Source: SCUN01 sp046598935
GTDB taxonomy: Bacteria; Acidobacteriota; Vicinamibacteria; Vicinamibacterales; SCN-69-37
Assembly: GCA_046598935.1 (NCBI GenBank)
Contig: JBKJHW010000069.1
Coordinates: forward strand, 1 to 20,212
Direction: 5' to 3'
Length of the DNA stretch: 20,212 bases
In this document: piece by piece, positions 7,400 to 14,770 of the stretch
How the letters are laid out: each line of letters begins with the position of its first letter
How positions within the stretch are numbered: position 1 is the first letter of the stretch
Made by a program: the position numbers and the translations under genes
Notes under the pieces: generated by a model
Seen by the model: only the letters and a program-made list of their open reading frames with translations
Told to the model about the DNA's origin: nothing
The model's database searches: none

Positions 7400-8799
7400 G
7401 CGGCCGCCGGCGGCCGGGCGGGGATTCTCAGTGTGGCGCGGCAGCCGGGCACGCCGGCGCGATTCTCGAGCGTGACCGTGCCGCCGTGCGCTTCGGCGAT
7501 CTGGCGGCTCAGCGCGAGGCCGATGCCCGAGCCGTTGGGCTTCGTGGTGAAGAACGGCACGAAGAGGTTCGACGTCTCGGGCAATCCTTTGCCGTCATCG
7601 TCGATCGTCACTTCGAGCCAGTCGTTGACGGTGCGCCAACCGACGGTCACGCCGCCCTGGGTCTCAATCGACGCATCGACCGCGTTGCGAATGATGTTGA
7701 TGAGCAGCTGCTCGAGCTGGTCGCCGTCGGCAAAGACGGTGATGCTCGGACCGGCGTTCGACTTCACGGCCATGCGATTCTCGAGCTCCACGACGCGGCC
7801 GATCAGCGGCGCGACCTGGATGGCTTTCGGCTGCGGCTTCGGCAGGCGCGCGAGCTGGGCGTAGGCGCGCAGGAACCGGCCGAGCGCGCCCGAGCGTTCC
7901 TCGATCAGCGACAGGCCCTGCAGAACCTCGTCCTGCCGGGCAAACTTCAGCGCGGGCTCGGCTCCGCCCCCGACGCCCGCGCCAGACGCCGGCTCGGCTC
8001 CGCCGCCCGTGCCCGTGGCGCGTTCGATGATCCTTTTGATCGAGTGCGCGATCGATTTGATCGGCGTGAGCGAGTTGTTGATCTCGTGCGAAAGCACGCG
8101 AACGATACGCTGCCAGGCGGCCTGCTCTTCTTCTCGCAGCGCCTGACTGAGGTCAGCCATGACGATGAGGTGATGCGGGCGGCCGTCGCGATAGAACGAC
8201 GCGCGGCGGATCTCGAAACGGCCGCGGCGCCCCCCGATCGTTCGCTCCACCAGCCGCCGCGGTTCGCCGGTGAGGTATTCGCCGAAGCCGAAGTCCTGGG
8301 CGGAAGAGCCGATCATCTCGGCCTCAAGTTTTCCGAGGAGCTGCTCGCCGGCTTTGTTGACGAGCAGCACTTTTTCCGCCGGGTCGAATGCGAAGACCGC
8401 GACGGCGATTTCCTCCATCACATGCGTGAGCAGCGCCGTCGATTCCACCGCTTCGGTGCGCTGCCGCTGCAACGTCGTGCCGAGGTCGTTGACCTCGCGC
8501 ATGACGCCGTGCATTGACGTTCCGCTCGGCGCGATCAGGCCGCGAATCGAATAGTCGCCTTCGCGCAACGCGCCCAATAGATTCGTGACGAGCTGCAGCG
8601 ATCGCGTCACAATCTGGCCCGCGGCCGATGCGGCGATCACCCACGCGAGGACGACGATCACCGAGAGCGTCCATTTGAGCTCGGCGGCCTCGACAAACAA
8701 CCACGACAAGACGAGCGCGACGATCACGCCCGGCGCGCCGCCGGCGACGACAAGCCAGCTCAGCGTGAGTTCGAGATTGCGGGCGCGCGGAGGAGCCAT
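7396..8799 (-). CDS. NtrY-like membrane histidine kinase
   Basis: 467 residues. Two transmembrane helices (about 13-36 and 43-62), a HAMP-like stretch, then a PAS-type domain (about 122-215). The dimerisation box is VLSHEINNSLTPIK with phospho-acceptor His238, followed by the ATPase with N-box Asn372, DDDGKGL at 400-406 and GSGIGLAL at 423-430. HEINNSLTP is typical of NtrY-type kinases that pair with sigma54 activators. A Gly/Ala/Glu/Pro insert at 262-283 contains a 12-residue tandem repeat (36 bp; copies begin at 7955 and 7991) inside the helical hairpin region, which is unusual. The gene starts 4 bases after the activator gene and overlaps the membrane/spermidine-synthase gene by 4 bases, so the three form one operon. 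The signal is unknown. Confidence 0.88.
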   Translation of the reverse strand: MAPPRARNLELTLSWLVVAGGAPGVIVALVLSWLFVEAAELKWTLSVIVVLAWVIAASAAGQIVTRSLQLVTNLLGALREGDYSIRGLIAPSGTSMHGVMREVNDLGTTLQRQRTEAVESTALLTHVMEEIAVAVFAFDPAEKVLLVNKAGEQLLGKLEAEMIGSSAQDFGFGEYLTGEPRRLVERTIGGRRGRFEIRRASFYRDGRPHHLIVMADLSQALREEEQAAWQRIVRVLSHEINNSLTPIKSIAHSIKRIIERATGTGGGAEPASGAGVGGGAEPALKFARQDEVLQGLSLIEERSGALGRFLRAYAQLARLPKPQPKAIQVAPLIGRVVELENRMAVKSNAGPSITVFADGDQLEQLLINIIRNAVDASIETQGGVTVGWRTVNDWLEVTIDDDGKGLPETSNLFVPFFTTKPNGSGIGLALSRQIAEAHGGTVTLENRAGVPGCRATLRIPARPPAAA

Positions 8800-8803
8800 C
8801 GTT

Positions 8804-10153
8804 TTAGAGACCGAACTGCTGCAGGCGGCGATAGAGCGCGCTGCGGCTCATGCCGAGCTGATCGGCGGCCTTGCGCACATCGCCACCATGGCGCGCAAGC
8901 ACTTTCTGGATGAACACTTTCTCCGACTGCTCGAGCGTCTGCTCCTCGGCGGTCGTTGGCGAAGCCGCGCCCTGCAGCCCCAGATCGGCCGCGGTGATCT
9001 GCGCGCTGCGCGCCATCAGCACGCCCCGCTCGATGGCGTGCGCCAGTTCGCGCACGTTGCCCGGCCAGAGGTGCGAGTCGATCGCCTGCTTGGCGCTGCG
9101 GTCGAACCCTTCGAACGCGCGCTTGTACCGGTCGGCGAACTGGTCGAGATAGTGCGACGCGAGCGGCATCACGTCCTCGCGCCGGTCGCGCAGCGGCGGC
9201 AGGTGAATAACGACGGTGTTCAGCCGATAGAAGAGATCATCGCGGAAACGGCCGGCCGCGATCTCGGCCGGCAGATCGGCGTTGGTCGCCGAGATCACGC
9301 GGACGTTGACGAAGATCACGCGCGACGATCCAACTTTCTGCACTTCGCCGGTCTGCAGCACGCGCAGCAGCTTCGGCTGCAGCTTCGGCGGCATATTGGC
9401 GATTTCGTCGAGAAACAGCGTGCCCTCGTCCGCCAGCTCGAAGCAGCCGATGCGATCGGTGCGCGCGTCGGTGAACGCGCCTTTCACGTGGCCGAAGAGC
9501 TCGCTCTCGGCGACGCCTTCCGACAATCCGCCGGCGTTCATCGTGACGAGCGGCTTCGACGCGCGATTCGACAACCGGTGCAGCAGGCTCGCGACCACCT
9601 CCTTGCCTGTGCCGTGCTCGCCGGTGATGAGGACGCTCGCATCCGACGCCGCGACGCGCTCGATCGTCTCGCGCACGGCGACCATCGACGGCGCCTCGGC
9701 GATGAACGTCGGCAGATCGCGGCGCTGCAGCCGCGCGTTTTCTTCCTGGAGCCGGCGGCTGCGGCGAAGAGCCCGCCGCAATTCCAGCTGCGTATGCACC
9801 GCCGCCAACAGCGTGTCGTCGTCCCACGGCTTCTCGATGTAGTCGCGTGCGCCCCGGCGCATCGCTTCGACGGCGCCGGCGATGCTGCTCCAGCCGGTCA
9901 TGACGAGCACCGGCAGCGTCGGGTCGATCGCCTTGATGCGCTCAAGCAGCTCGAAGCCCTCCTGCCCCGACGTGGTGTCGCGCGTGTAGTTGAGGTCGAT
10001 GAGCGCGACGTCGAAGTCCGAGCGCTCGAGCGTGGCCACAAGCTCGGTTGGAGAGGCCGCGGTCGTGACGTCAAAATCCTCGCTGGACAGCAGCAGTTTC
10101 AGCGCGTCGAGGATGTCCGACTGGTCGTCGGCGATCAGGATGCGTCCCGTCAT
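8804..10153 (-). CDS. Sigma54-dependent response regulator, NtrC/NtrX family
   Basis: 449 residues from the ATG at 10153; an in-frame TTG at 10171 would add six. Receiver domain with phospho-acceptor Asp53 in ALIDLNY. The AAA+ domain has Walker A GEHGTGKE (178-185; the usual Ser is His), the sigma54-contact loop GAFTDA in place of GAFTGA (225-230), and Walker B TLFLDEI (245-251). The C-terminal Fis-type helix-turn-helix is GMSRSALYRRLQQFG. The protein should activate RNA polymerase-sigma54 when phosphorylated by the kinase encoded 4 bases downstream. The divergent upstream region holds a 17-bp inverted repeat that could be its binding site (inference). ATG is preferred because the receiver begins directly after it; no good Shine-Dalgarno is seen. 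Confidence 0.9.
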   Translation of the reverse strand: MTGRILIADDQSDILDALKLLLSSEDFDVTTAASPTELVATLERSDFDVALIDLNYTRDTTSGQEGFELLERIKAIDPTLPVLVMTGWSSIAGAVEAMRRGARDYIEKPWDDDTLLAAVHTQLELRRALRRSRRLQEENARLQRRDLPTFIAEAPSMVAVRETIERVAASDASVLITGEHGTGKEVVASLLHRLSNRASKPLVTMNAGGLSEGVAESELFGHVKGAFTDARTDRIGCFELADEGTLFLDEIANMPPKLQPKLLRVLQTGEVQKVGSSRVIFVNVRVISATNADLPAEIAAGRFRDDLFYRLNTVVIHLPPLRDRREDVMPLASHYLDQFADRYKRAFEGFDRSAKQAIDSHLWPGNVRELAHAIERGVLMARSAQITAADLGLQGAASPTTAEEQTLEQSEKVFIQKVLARHGGDVRKAADQLGMSRSALYRRLQQFGL

Positions 10154-10237
10154 CGTGAGCAGCCAGTCCAAAATTCGGGATTCATGCAGTCATTTTGCCC
10201 GGTTTCACGCATGCACGCTCTCCTATTAGGAAGACTC

Positions 10238-10254
10238 GTGCCAGCGTCTGGCAC
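10238..10254. promoter_or_regulatory. Inverted repeat GTGCCAGcgtCTGGCAC in the divergent promoter region
   Basis: A perfect 7-bp inverted repeat with a 3-base centre lies 85 bases upstream of the sigma54 regulator start and 103 bases upstream of the divergent methyltransferase start. Each arm contains TGGCAC, the -24 half of a sigma54 promoter. Reading outward, the -12 parts are TTGG (+ strand) and TTCC (- strand) instead of TTGC, so they are poor promoters. An operator, or an enhancer site for the NtrC-type regulator, is the more likely role. Confidence 0.4.
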
Positions 10255-10267
10255 TGGACTTGGAACT

Positions 10268-10335
10268 GCGGCGCGCTTCGAAAGCAGCGCGCCCTACAAA
10301 TACTTGTAGGGCCGACTGATCTCGAAGTCGGCCGC
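10268..10335. repeat. REP doublet copy 3 (orphan, opposite orientation)
   Basis: Same 68-bp layout, about 7 kb from the RAYT gene. The left unit has the CGCGC/GCGCG stem, seen on the right in the other two copies, so this copy is inverted. The right unit has stem CCGAC/GTCGG with loop TGATCTCGAA. Both units keep GTAG next to the hairpin foot (10306-10309 on +, 10294-10297 on -). Compared with the CCGAG/CTCGG stem of the other copies, one base pair has flipped from G:C to C:G, a compensating change. It ends 22 bases upstream of the exported methyltransferase start. Confidence 0.9.
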
Positions 10336-10357
10336 AACAAAGCTCTACTATTGAAAT

Positions 10358-10870
10358 ATGAACGTCTTTGCCACAGCCGCGTTGCTCGTCGCGGCTTTGC
10401 TGGCCCAAACCACGCGCTCAGTCGTGCCGTACGTGCCGACCAGCCGGGCGATGGTCGATGCGATGCTCAAGTTGGCCGACGTGACGAGCCGCGACGTCGT
10501 GTACGACCTCGGCTGCGGTGACGGCCGCGTCGTCATCGCCGCCGCGAAGCAATTCGGCGCGCGCGGCGTGTGCATCGACATCGACGCGGAGTTGATCGCC
10601 GCGGCGCGCGCGAACGCGAAGGCCGAAGGCGTCGGCCATCTCGTGTCATTTCGCGTCGAGGATTTTTACACCACCGAGCTGAAGGGCGCCACAGTCGTGG
10701 CGCTCTACTTGCTGCCGTCCGTCAATCGCAGCCTGATGCCCAGGCTGCGGACCGAGTTGAAACCCGGCACGCGGGTCGTCTCCAACAGTTTCGATATGGG
10801 CGACACCTGGCCGGCCGACCGTCGGGTTCCCATAGAGAACACCGCGATTTACTTCTGGAAGATACAATGA
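10358..10870 (+). CDS. Exported class I SAM-dependent methyltransferase-like protein
   Basis: 170 residues. The N-terminus MNVFATAALLVAALLAQ is a signal peptide or membrane anchor. Next comes PYVPTSRAMVDAML and motif I VVYDLGCGDGRVV (about 47-59), an acidic IDID at 74-77, and LYLLPSVN. The body matches a family of small methyltransferases with a DOT1-like SAM fold that frequently carry export signals in Acidobacteriota and Planctomycetota. Why a SAM enzyme should be outside the cytoplasm is unclear; it may be anchored with its domain inside. No Shine-Dalgarno precedes the ATG, and TACTAT at 10346-10351 could be a -10 box giving a leaderless mRNA. The permease gene starts 7 bases after the stop, suggesting one transcript. 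Confidence 0.82.
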   Translation: MNVFATAALLVAALLAQTTRSVVPYVPTSRAMVDAMLKLADVTSRDVVYDLGCGDGRVVIAAAKQFGARGVCIDIDAELIAAARANAKAEGVGHLVSFRVEDFYTTELKGATVVALYLLPSVNRSLMPRLRTELKPGTRVVSNSFDMGDTWPADRRVPIENTAIYFWKIQ

Positions 10871-10877
10871 CCAACTC

Positions 10878-12815
10878 GTGAACTTCCGACACTGGTTTCT
10901 CGAGGGTCTGCAGGCGCCGTCGCCGTCCCAGGCCGAATCGCCGCACAAATCCCCCTGGTGGCAGGTGATGTGCCTCACGGGCGTCGACTACTTCTCCACC
11001 CTCGGTTACCAACCCTCGATCGCGTTTGTCGCCGCGCAGTTCCTCTCGCCCTTCGCCACCATCGTCGTGGTCCTGCTGACGCTCTTCGGCGCGCTGCCGA
11101 TCTACAGCCGCATCGCCAAGCTCAGCCCCAACGGCCAGGGCAGTCTGTCCATCCTCGAGGAGCGCCTGCCGCGCTGGCGCGGCAAGGCATTCGTCCTCAT
11201 CCTGCTCGGCTTCGCCGCCACTGGCTGGGTGATCACGATCACGCTGTCGGCCGCCGACGCCGCAGTGCACATCATCAAGAACCCGCTCGCGCCCGCGTCG
11301 ATCAATCACCCGGTCGCGATCACGGTGCTGCTGCTCGCGGCGCTCGCGGCGATCTTTCTGAAGGGATTCAAGGAAGCGATCTGGCTGGCGGTCGGCGTGG
11401 TCGTGGTCTTCCTGGCGCTCAACGGCATCCTGCTTGGGCGCGAGTTGTGGACACTCATTCAACACCCGGAATGGATCGCGGCGTGGAAGGTCAATCTCTT
11501 CGCGCAGGAGTCGAGCCCGCTGATGATGGTCGCGATGGCCTGCTTCCTCTTTCCGAAGCTCGCACTCGGCCTCTCCGGATTTGAAACCGGCGTGGCGGTG
11601 ATGCCGCTCGTGCGAGGGCTCGACGGCAAGGGCGGCACCCCCGCCGAGGAGATCGCGGCGCGCGTGGCCAACACGCGCAAACTCCTGAAAACCGCGGCCA
11701 TCATCATGAGCGTCCTGCTCATCGGCAGCTCGGTCGTGACAACGACCATGATTCCGGCCGAGGCGCTGCTCGAGAAGGGCGAGGCCAACGGCCGCGCGCT
11801 CGCATATCTGGCGCACCGCGATCTCGGCAAAGTCTTCGGCACGCTGTACGACGTCTCGACGATCGCGATCCTCTGGTTCGCCGGCGCGTCGGCGATGGCC
11901 GGGCTGCTCAACCTCGTGCCGCGTTATCTTCCGCGGTACGGAATGGCGCCGGATTGGGCGCGCGCCACGCGGCCGCTGGTCACGCTGATTACCGCCATTT
12001 CAGTGCTCGTCACGATCCTCTTCGACGCGGATGTCGATGCGCAGGGCGGCGCGTATGCGACCGGCGTGCTTGCGCTTATGACGTCGGCGTGCATCGCCGT
12101 TGTCGTCGCGCTTCCGAAGAAGCGAAAAGTCTTCGGGCCGATCGCCGTCATTTTCATCTACACGACAATCGCGAATATCTACGAGCAGCCGGACGGTCTC
12201 AAGATCGCCAGCTGGTTCATCGTCTCCATCGTCGTCGCGTCGATGATTTCACGCGTGATGCGATCGACCGAAATCCGCATTCACGGCGTCGACTACGATG
12301 ACCTCGCCGAACGCTTCGTGCACGATGCGGCGGTCGAGGGGCGAATGGCCAGTTCGCGGCGCAACCTGCCGACGACGGTGCGGCCGGAACTCCGCATCAT
12401 CGCGAACCGGCCCGACAGCGGCTTGAAGGAAGAGTACGACCGCAAACTGCTCGAAGCGCAACACGAGCATCATCTGCGCGAGGACGATCCGGTGTTGTTC
12501 CTCGAAGTGCGGCCGGGCGATGCCTCGGATTTCTCGAATCAGCTTTCAGTCACGGGCGTCGATATCGATGGCCATCGCGTGCTGCGCACCTCGAGCCCGG
12601 CGATTCCGAATGCGATCGCCGGATTGCTTCTGGATCTTCGCGATCGCACGGGCTGTTTGCCGCACGCGTACTTCGGCTGGACCGAAGGCAACCCGATCCT
12701 CTATTTGCTCAAGTTCCTCGCCTTCGGCGAGGGCGACACTGCGCCGGTCTGCCGCGAGGTCTTGAGACAGGCCGAACACGCGCCCGAAAAGCGGCCGCGC
12801 GTGCACGTCGGCTAG
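10878..12815 (+). CDS. APC superfamily permease with C-terminal cytoplasmic domain
   Basis: 645 residues, GTG start. About twelve hydrophobic helices cover residues 25-465, opening with WWQVMCLTGVDYFSTLGYQP, a typical first helix of amino acid/polyamine/organocation transporters; GLSGFETGVAVMPLVRG is a second conserved-looking block. The last roughly 175 residues, from STEIRIHGVDYDDLAE, are soluble and of unrecognised function; a regulatory domain is possible. The substrate cannot be assigned; amino acids or a cation are the usual cargo of this superfamily. It follows the exported methyltransferase by 7 bases and converges on the SRPBCC gene with only 4 bases between stop codons, without a visible terminator. 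Confidence 0.82.
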   Translation: MNFRHWFLEGLQAPSPSQAESPHKSPWWQVMCLTGVDYFSTLGYQPSIAFVAAQFLSPFATIVVVLLTLFGALPIYSRIAKLSPNGQGSLSILEERLPRWRGKAFVLILLGFAATGWVITITLSAADAAVHIIKNPLAPASINHPVAITVLLLAALAAIFLKGFKEAIWLAVGVVVVFLALNGILLGRELWTLIQHPEWIAAWKVNLFAQESSPLMMVAMACFLFPKLALGLSGFETGVAVMPLVRGLDGKGGTPAEEIAARVANTRKLLKTAAIIMSVLLIGSSVVTTTMIPAEALLEKGEANGRALAYLAHRDLGKVFGTLYDVSTIAILWFAGASAMAGLLNLVPRYLPRYGMAPDWARATRPLVTLITAISVLVTILFDADVDAQGGAYATGVLALMTSACIAVVVALPKKRKVFGPIAVIFIYTTIANIYEQPDGLKIASWFIVSIVVASMISRVMRSTEIRIHGVDYDDLAERFVHDAAVEGRMASSRRNLPTTVRPELRIIANRPDSGLKEEYDRKLLEAQHEHHLREDDPVLFLEVRPGDASDFSNQLSVTGVDIDGHRVLRTSSPAIPNAIAGLLLDLRDRTGCLPHAYFGWTEGNPILYLLKFLAFGEGDTAPVCREVLRQAEHAPEKRPRVHVG

Positions 12816-12819
12816 ACGT

Positions 12820-13350
12820 TTACCTGGCCCGCCTGGCGATTTCCGCCTGAAGCGCTTCGATCATTCGCGCTGAATCGCGGCGCAGCAGCCGGCTGAGAAT
12901 GAACTCCGGCACCGAAAACGCGGGCTTGGCGATCAGCGCGTAGGCGATCACCGTGCAGCCGTTCTGGGACGAGAGCCGCCACGATCCTTCATATCGCACA
13001 AAACTCTTGCCCGATTTGTCCTTGAATCCCAGCGAGCGCGGCGCCTCGTCGATATCGAGCAGCAGGTGAATGCGCCTGGAGAAGGTCAGGAACTTCGCGT
13101 CAGCTTCCTGCGCCACCGTCACGCGCGCGCCGGTGCGCGCGGCGACGCCGCTCTTGCGGATGCCCGGCATGAACTCGGCGAGGTGGTTGTAGTCGGTAAT
13201 CACCGCCATCGCCGATTCGGGCGACTGCGGAACCGCGAACGTCGCTGAGACCGTGTAGATTCCGCCCGCTTCGTTGACACCGACCTGAGTCTGCTCCGTA
13301 CGCGCGACCGCCATCGTTACAACGATGGCGGTCGCGACAAACAACTTCAT
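12820..13350 (-). CDS. Exported SRPBCC (START/polyketide cyclase-like) family protein
   Basis: 176 residues. The N-terminal hydrophobic segment MKLFVATAIVVTMAVA looks like a signal peptide. The rest has the SRPBCC pattern: a first strand (YTVSATFAVPQSPESAM), VITDYNHLAEFMPGIRKS, and a long C-terminal helix (about 150-174) that usually closes over a hydrophobic ligand pocket. Such secreted members are thought to bind lipids or other hydrophobic molecules; the ligand is unknown. It is the last gene of the yceI-porin operon, starting 4 bases after the porin stop, and may bind or carry something linked to the porin or YceI protein (inference). Confidence 0.8.
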   Translation of the reverse strand: MKLFVATAIVVTMAVARTEQTQVGVNEAGGIYTVSATFAVPQSPESAMAVITDYNHLAEFMPGIRKSGVAARTGARVTVAQEADAKFLTFSRRIHLLLDIDEAPRSLGFKDKSGKSFVRYEGSWRLSSQNGCTVIAYALIAKPAFSVPEFILSRLLRRDSARMIEALQAEIARRAR

Positions 13351-13354
13351 CGAT

Positions 13355-14758
13355 CTAGAACCCGATGACCGCTTCGATCATCATGCCCTTGAACTTGCCG
13401 CCGTTCTTGATGTTCGTAGCCGGATAGTCGAAGTACTTCTGGTTGACGTAGGCGACCTTCGTCAGGATGTTGGTCGTCATGAACCAGCCGCCGCCGAATT
13501 CCCACCGGCTCGCGCCGACCTTGCCCGCGATCCCGGCGAGCTCGCCCTTGGCCTTGTTGTAGCGGGCGCCGACATAGATCTGCTCCTGCGGCAACATGCG
13601 ATAGACCGCGTCGACCGCGTACTGATTCCAGGTGCGCTCGGTAAGTTCCGTCGTCGCCTTGCCCTTCGCGCGCTCGATCACGCCGAACAGTTCGAGGCCG
13701 CGGAACTTCATGAACGGGTTCATCTGGAGCGCCGTGACCTTGTTCCTGAATCCCGGGTTGAGCAGGCCGGAGACCGCCTGCGCGGATTCCGTCGCGGCGG
13801 TGTTCTCGAGCACGAAGTAGTAGCGCGATCCGGCGCGGTCACCGCTGTAGAGCGTGTTGTTCAGCGACTTGTTGGTCTTGTAGGCCGAGCCCGTCAGGCG
13901 GAAGCGCAGGTCCTTGTTGATCTGGCGATCGTAGCCAACCTTGCCGATCCATGCCGGTCCGCGCTCGCTTGGTTTCAGCACCGAGCCCCGGATCTCGCCG
14001 GCCGTGATCGCGCCCATCACGATCACGTTGCCCGGCTTGAGATACACCTCGGCGGCGATTTCCGTCGTGAAGGCATCCAGGATGTAGTTGCCGATAAACG
14101 GGTTGTACATCGCGTTGCCGTTGTCGGTTCGGCGGAAGTGCGCGTCGCCGTAGTTGATCTCCATGTGGCCCAGGCGCAGGGTGGCGATCTCCATCAGCGC
14201 GTTGAGCGGCGCGATATCGATCGGCGACTTATCCAACTGGAGATAGCCGTCCTTGACCCAGGTCTCGTTGTGACGCCGCGCCGAGAGGTAGGTGGTGAGG
14301 TTGACCCGAATGCCTGGGGCCAGCTGCGCGTTAATGGTCAGGTTCGCCGTCGAATTATTGATGCCGAACCCAATCGCCATGAGCTGGTTCGTGTTGACGC
14401 CGGCCACGAGCACCGGGGTCGCCGTGTTGCTGTGCGAGAGGTTCTGCACCTGCGTGGCGAAGTCGGCGCCGATGTCGAGCTTGAAGCCGTCGAACGCGTA
14501 GCCCTCGTTCTTCGTGGTTTCGAAGACGTTCAGGCCGCGCTGGTCGTGCGGGCGGAAATACGAGATCTTGATCTCGCGGCCGTCCTTCCAGCTGGTCGCC
14601 TGCGGCGCCGGAGCCGCGGATGTGGCGGCAGGGGCCGCCGGGGTGGTGCCGGTACTGGTCGTGGTGGTACCAGTGTTGACGGGTGTTTGGGCCGCCGCCG
14701 GCGTCGCGAGCGCAACGAACGCGCCCAGGGCAGAAAGAATACGAATCGTGCGGGTCAT
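13355..14758 (-). CDS. Outer-membrane beta-barrel porin-like protein
   Basis: 467 residues. Signal peptide ending in ATPAAAQ (about residue 24), then a Thr/Ala/Pro-rich linker to about residue 56. Alternating strands with many aromatic girdle residues follow, and the protein ends in Phe (AVIGF), the usual C-terminal signal for BAM-assisted outer-membrane insertion. No family-specific pore signature was recognised, so the cargo is unknown. GAGGA lies 9 bases upstream of the ATG. It starts 12 bases after the yceI stop and is followed at 4 bases by the SRPBCC gene. A sigma54 promoter upstream of yceI probably drives all three. Confidence 0.8.
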   Translation of the reverse strand: MTRTIRILSALGAFVALATPAAAQTPVNTGTTTTSTGTTPAAPAATSAAPAPQATSWKDGREIKISYFRPHDQRGLNVFETTKNEGYAFDGFKLDIGADFATQVQNLSHSNTATPVLVAGVNTNQLMAIGFGINNSTANLTINAQLAPGIRVNLTTYLSARRHNETWVKDGYLQLDKSPIDIAPLNALMEIATLRLGHMEINYGDAHFRRTDNGNAMYNPFIGNYILDAFTTEIAAEVYLKPGNVIVMGAITAGEIRGSVLKPSERGPAWIGKVGYDRQINKDLRFRLTGSAYKTNKSLNNTLYSGDRAGSRYYFVLENTAATESAQAVSGLLNPGFRNKVTALQMNPFMKFRGLELFGVIERAKGKATTELTERTWNQYAVDAVYRMLPQEQIYVGARYNKAKGELAGIAGKVGASRWEFGGGWFMTTNILTKVAYVNQKYFDYPATNIKNGGKFKGMMIEAVIGF

Positions 14759-14770
14759 TGTCGTGTCCTC

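Noticed and set aside
8585..10309. 574-codon open frame on the plus strand over the sigma54 regulator
   Set aside because: Antisense shadow of a regulator with intact Walker, GAFTDA and HTH motifs; its own translation has no recognisable domain.
10306..10357. Plain intrinsic terminator at REP doublet 3
   Set aside because: No T-run follows the hairpins on either strand, and the element repeats elsewhere with the same outer ends.
10722..11816. 364-codon open frame on the minus strand over the permease gene
   Set aside because: Very charged, no domain, antisense to a protein with clear membrane helices.
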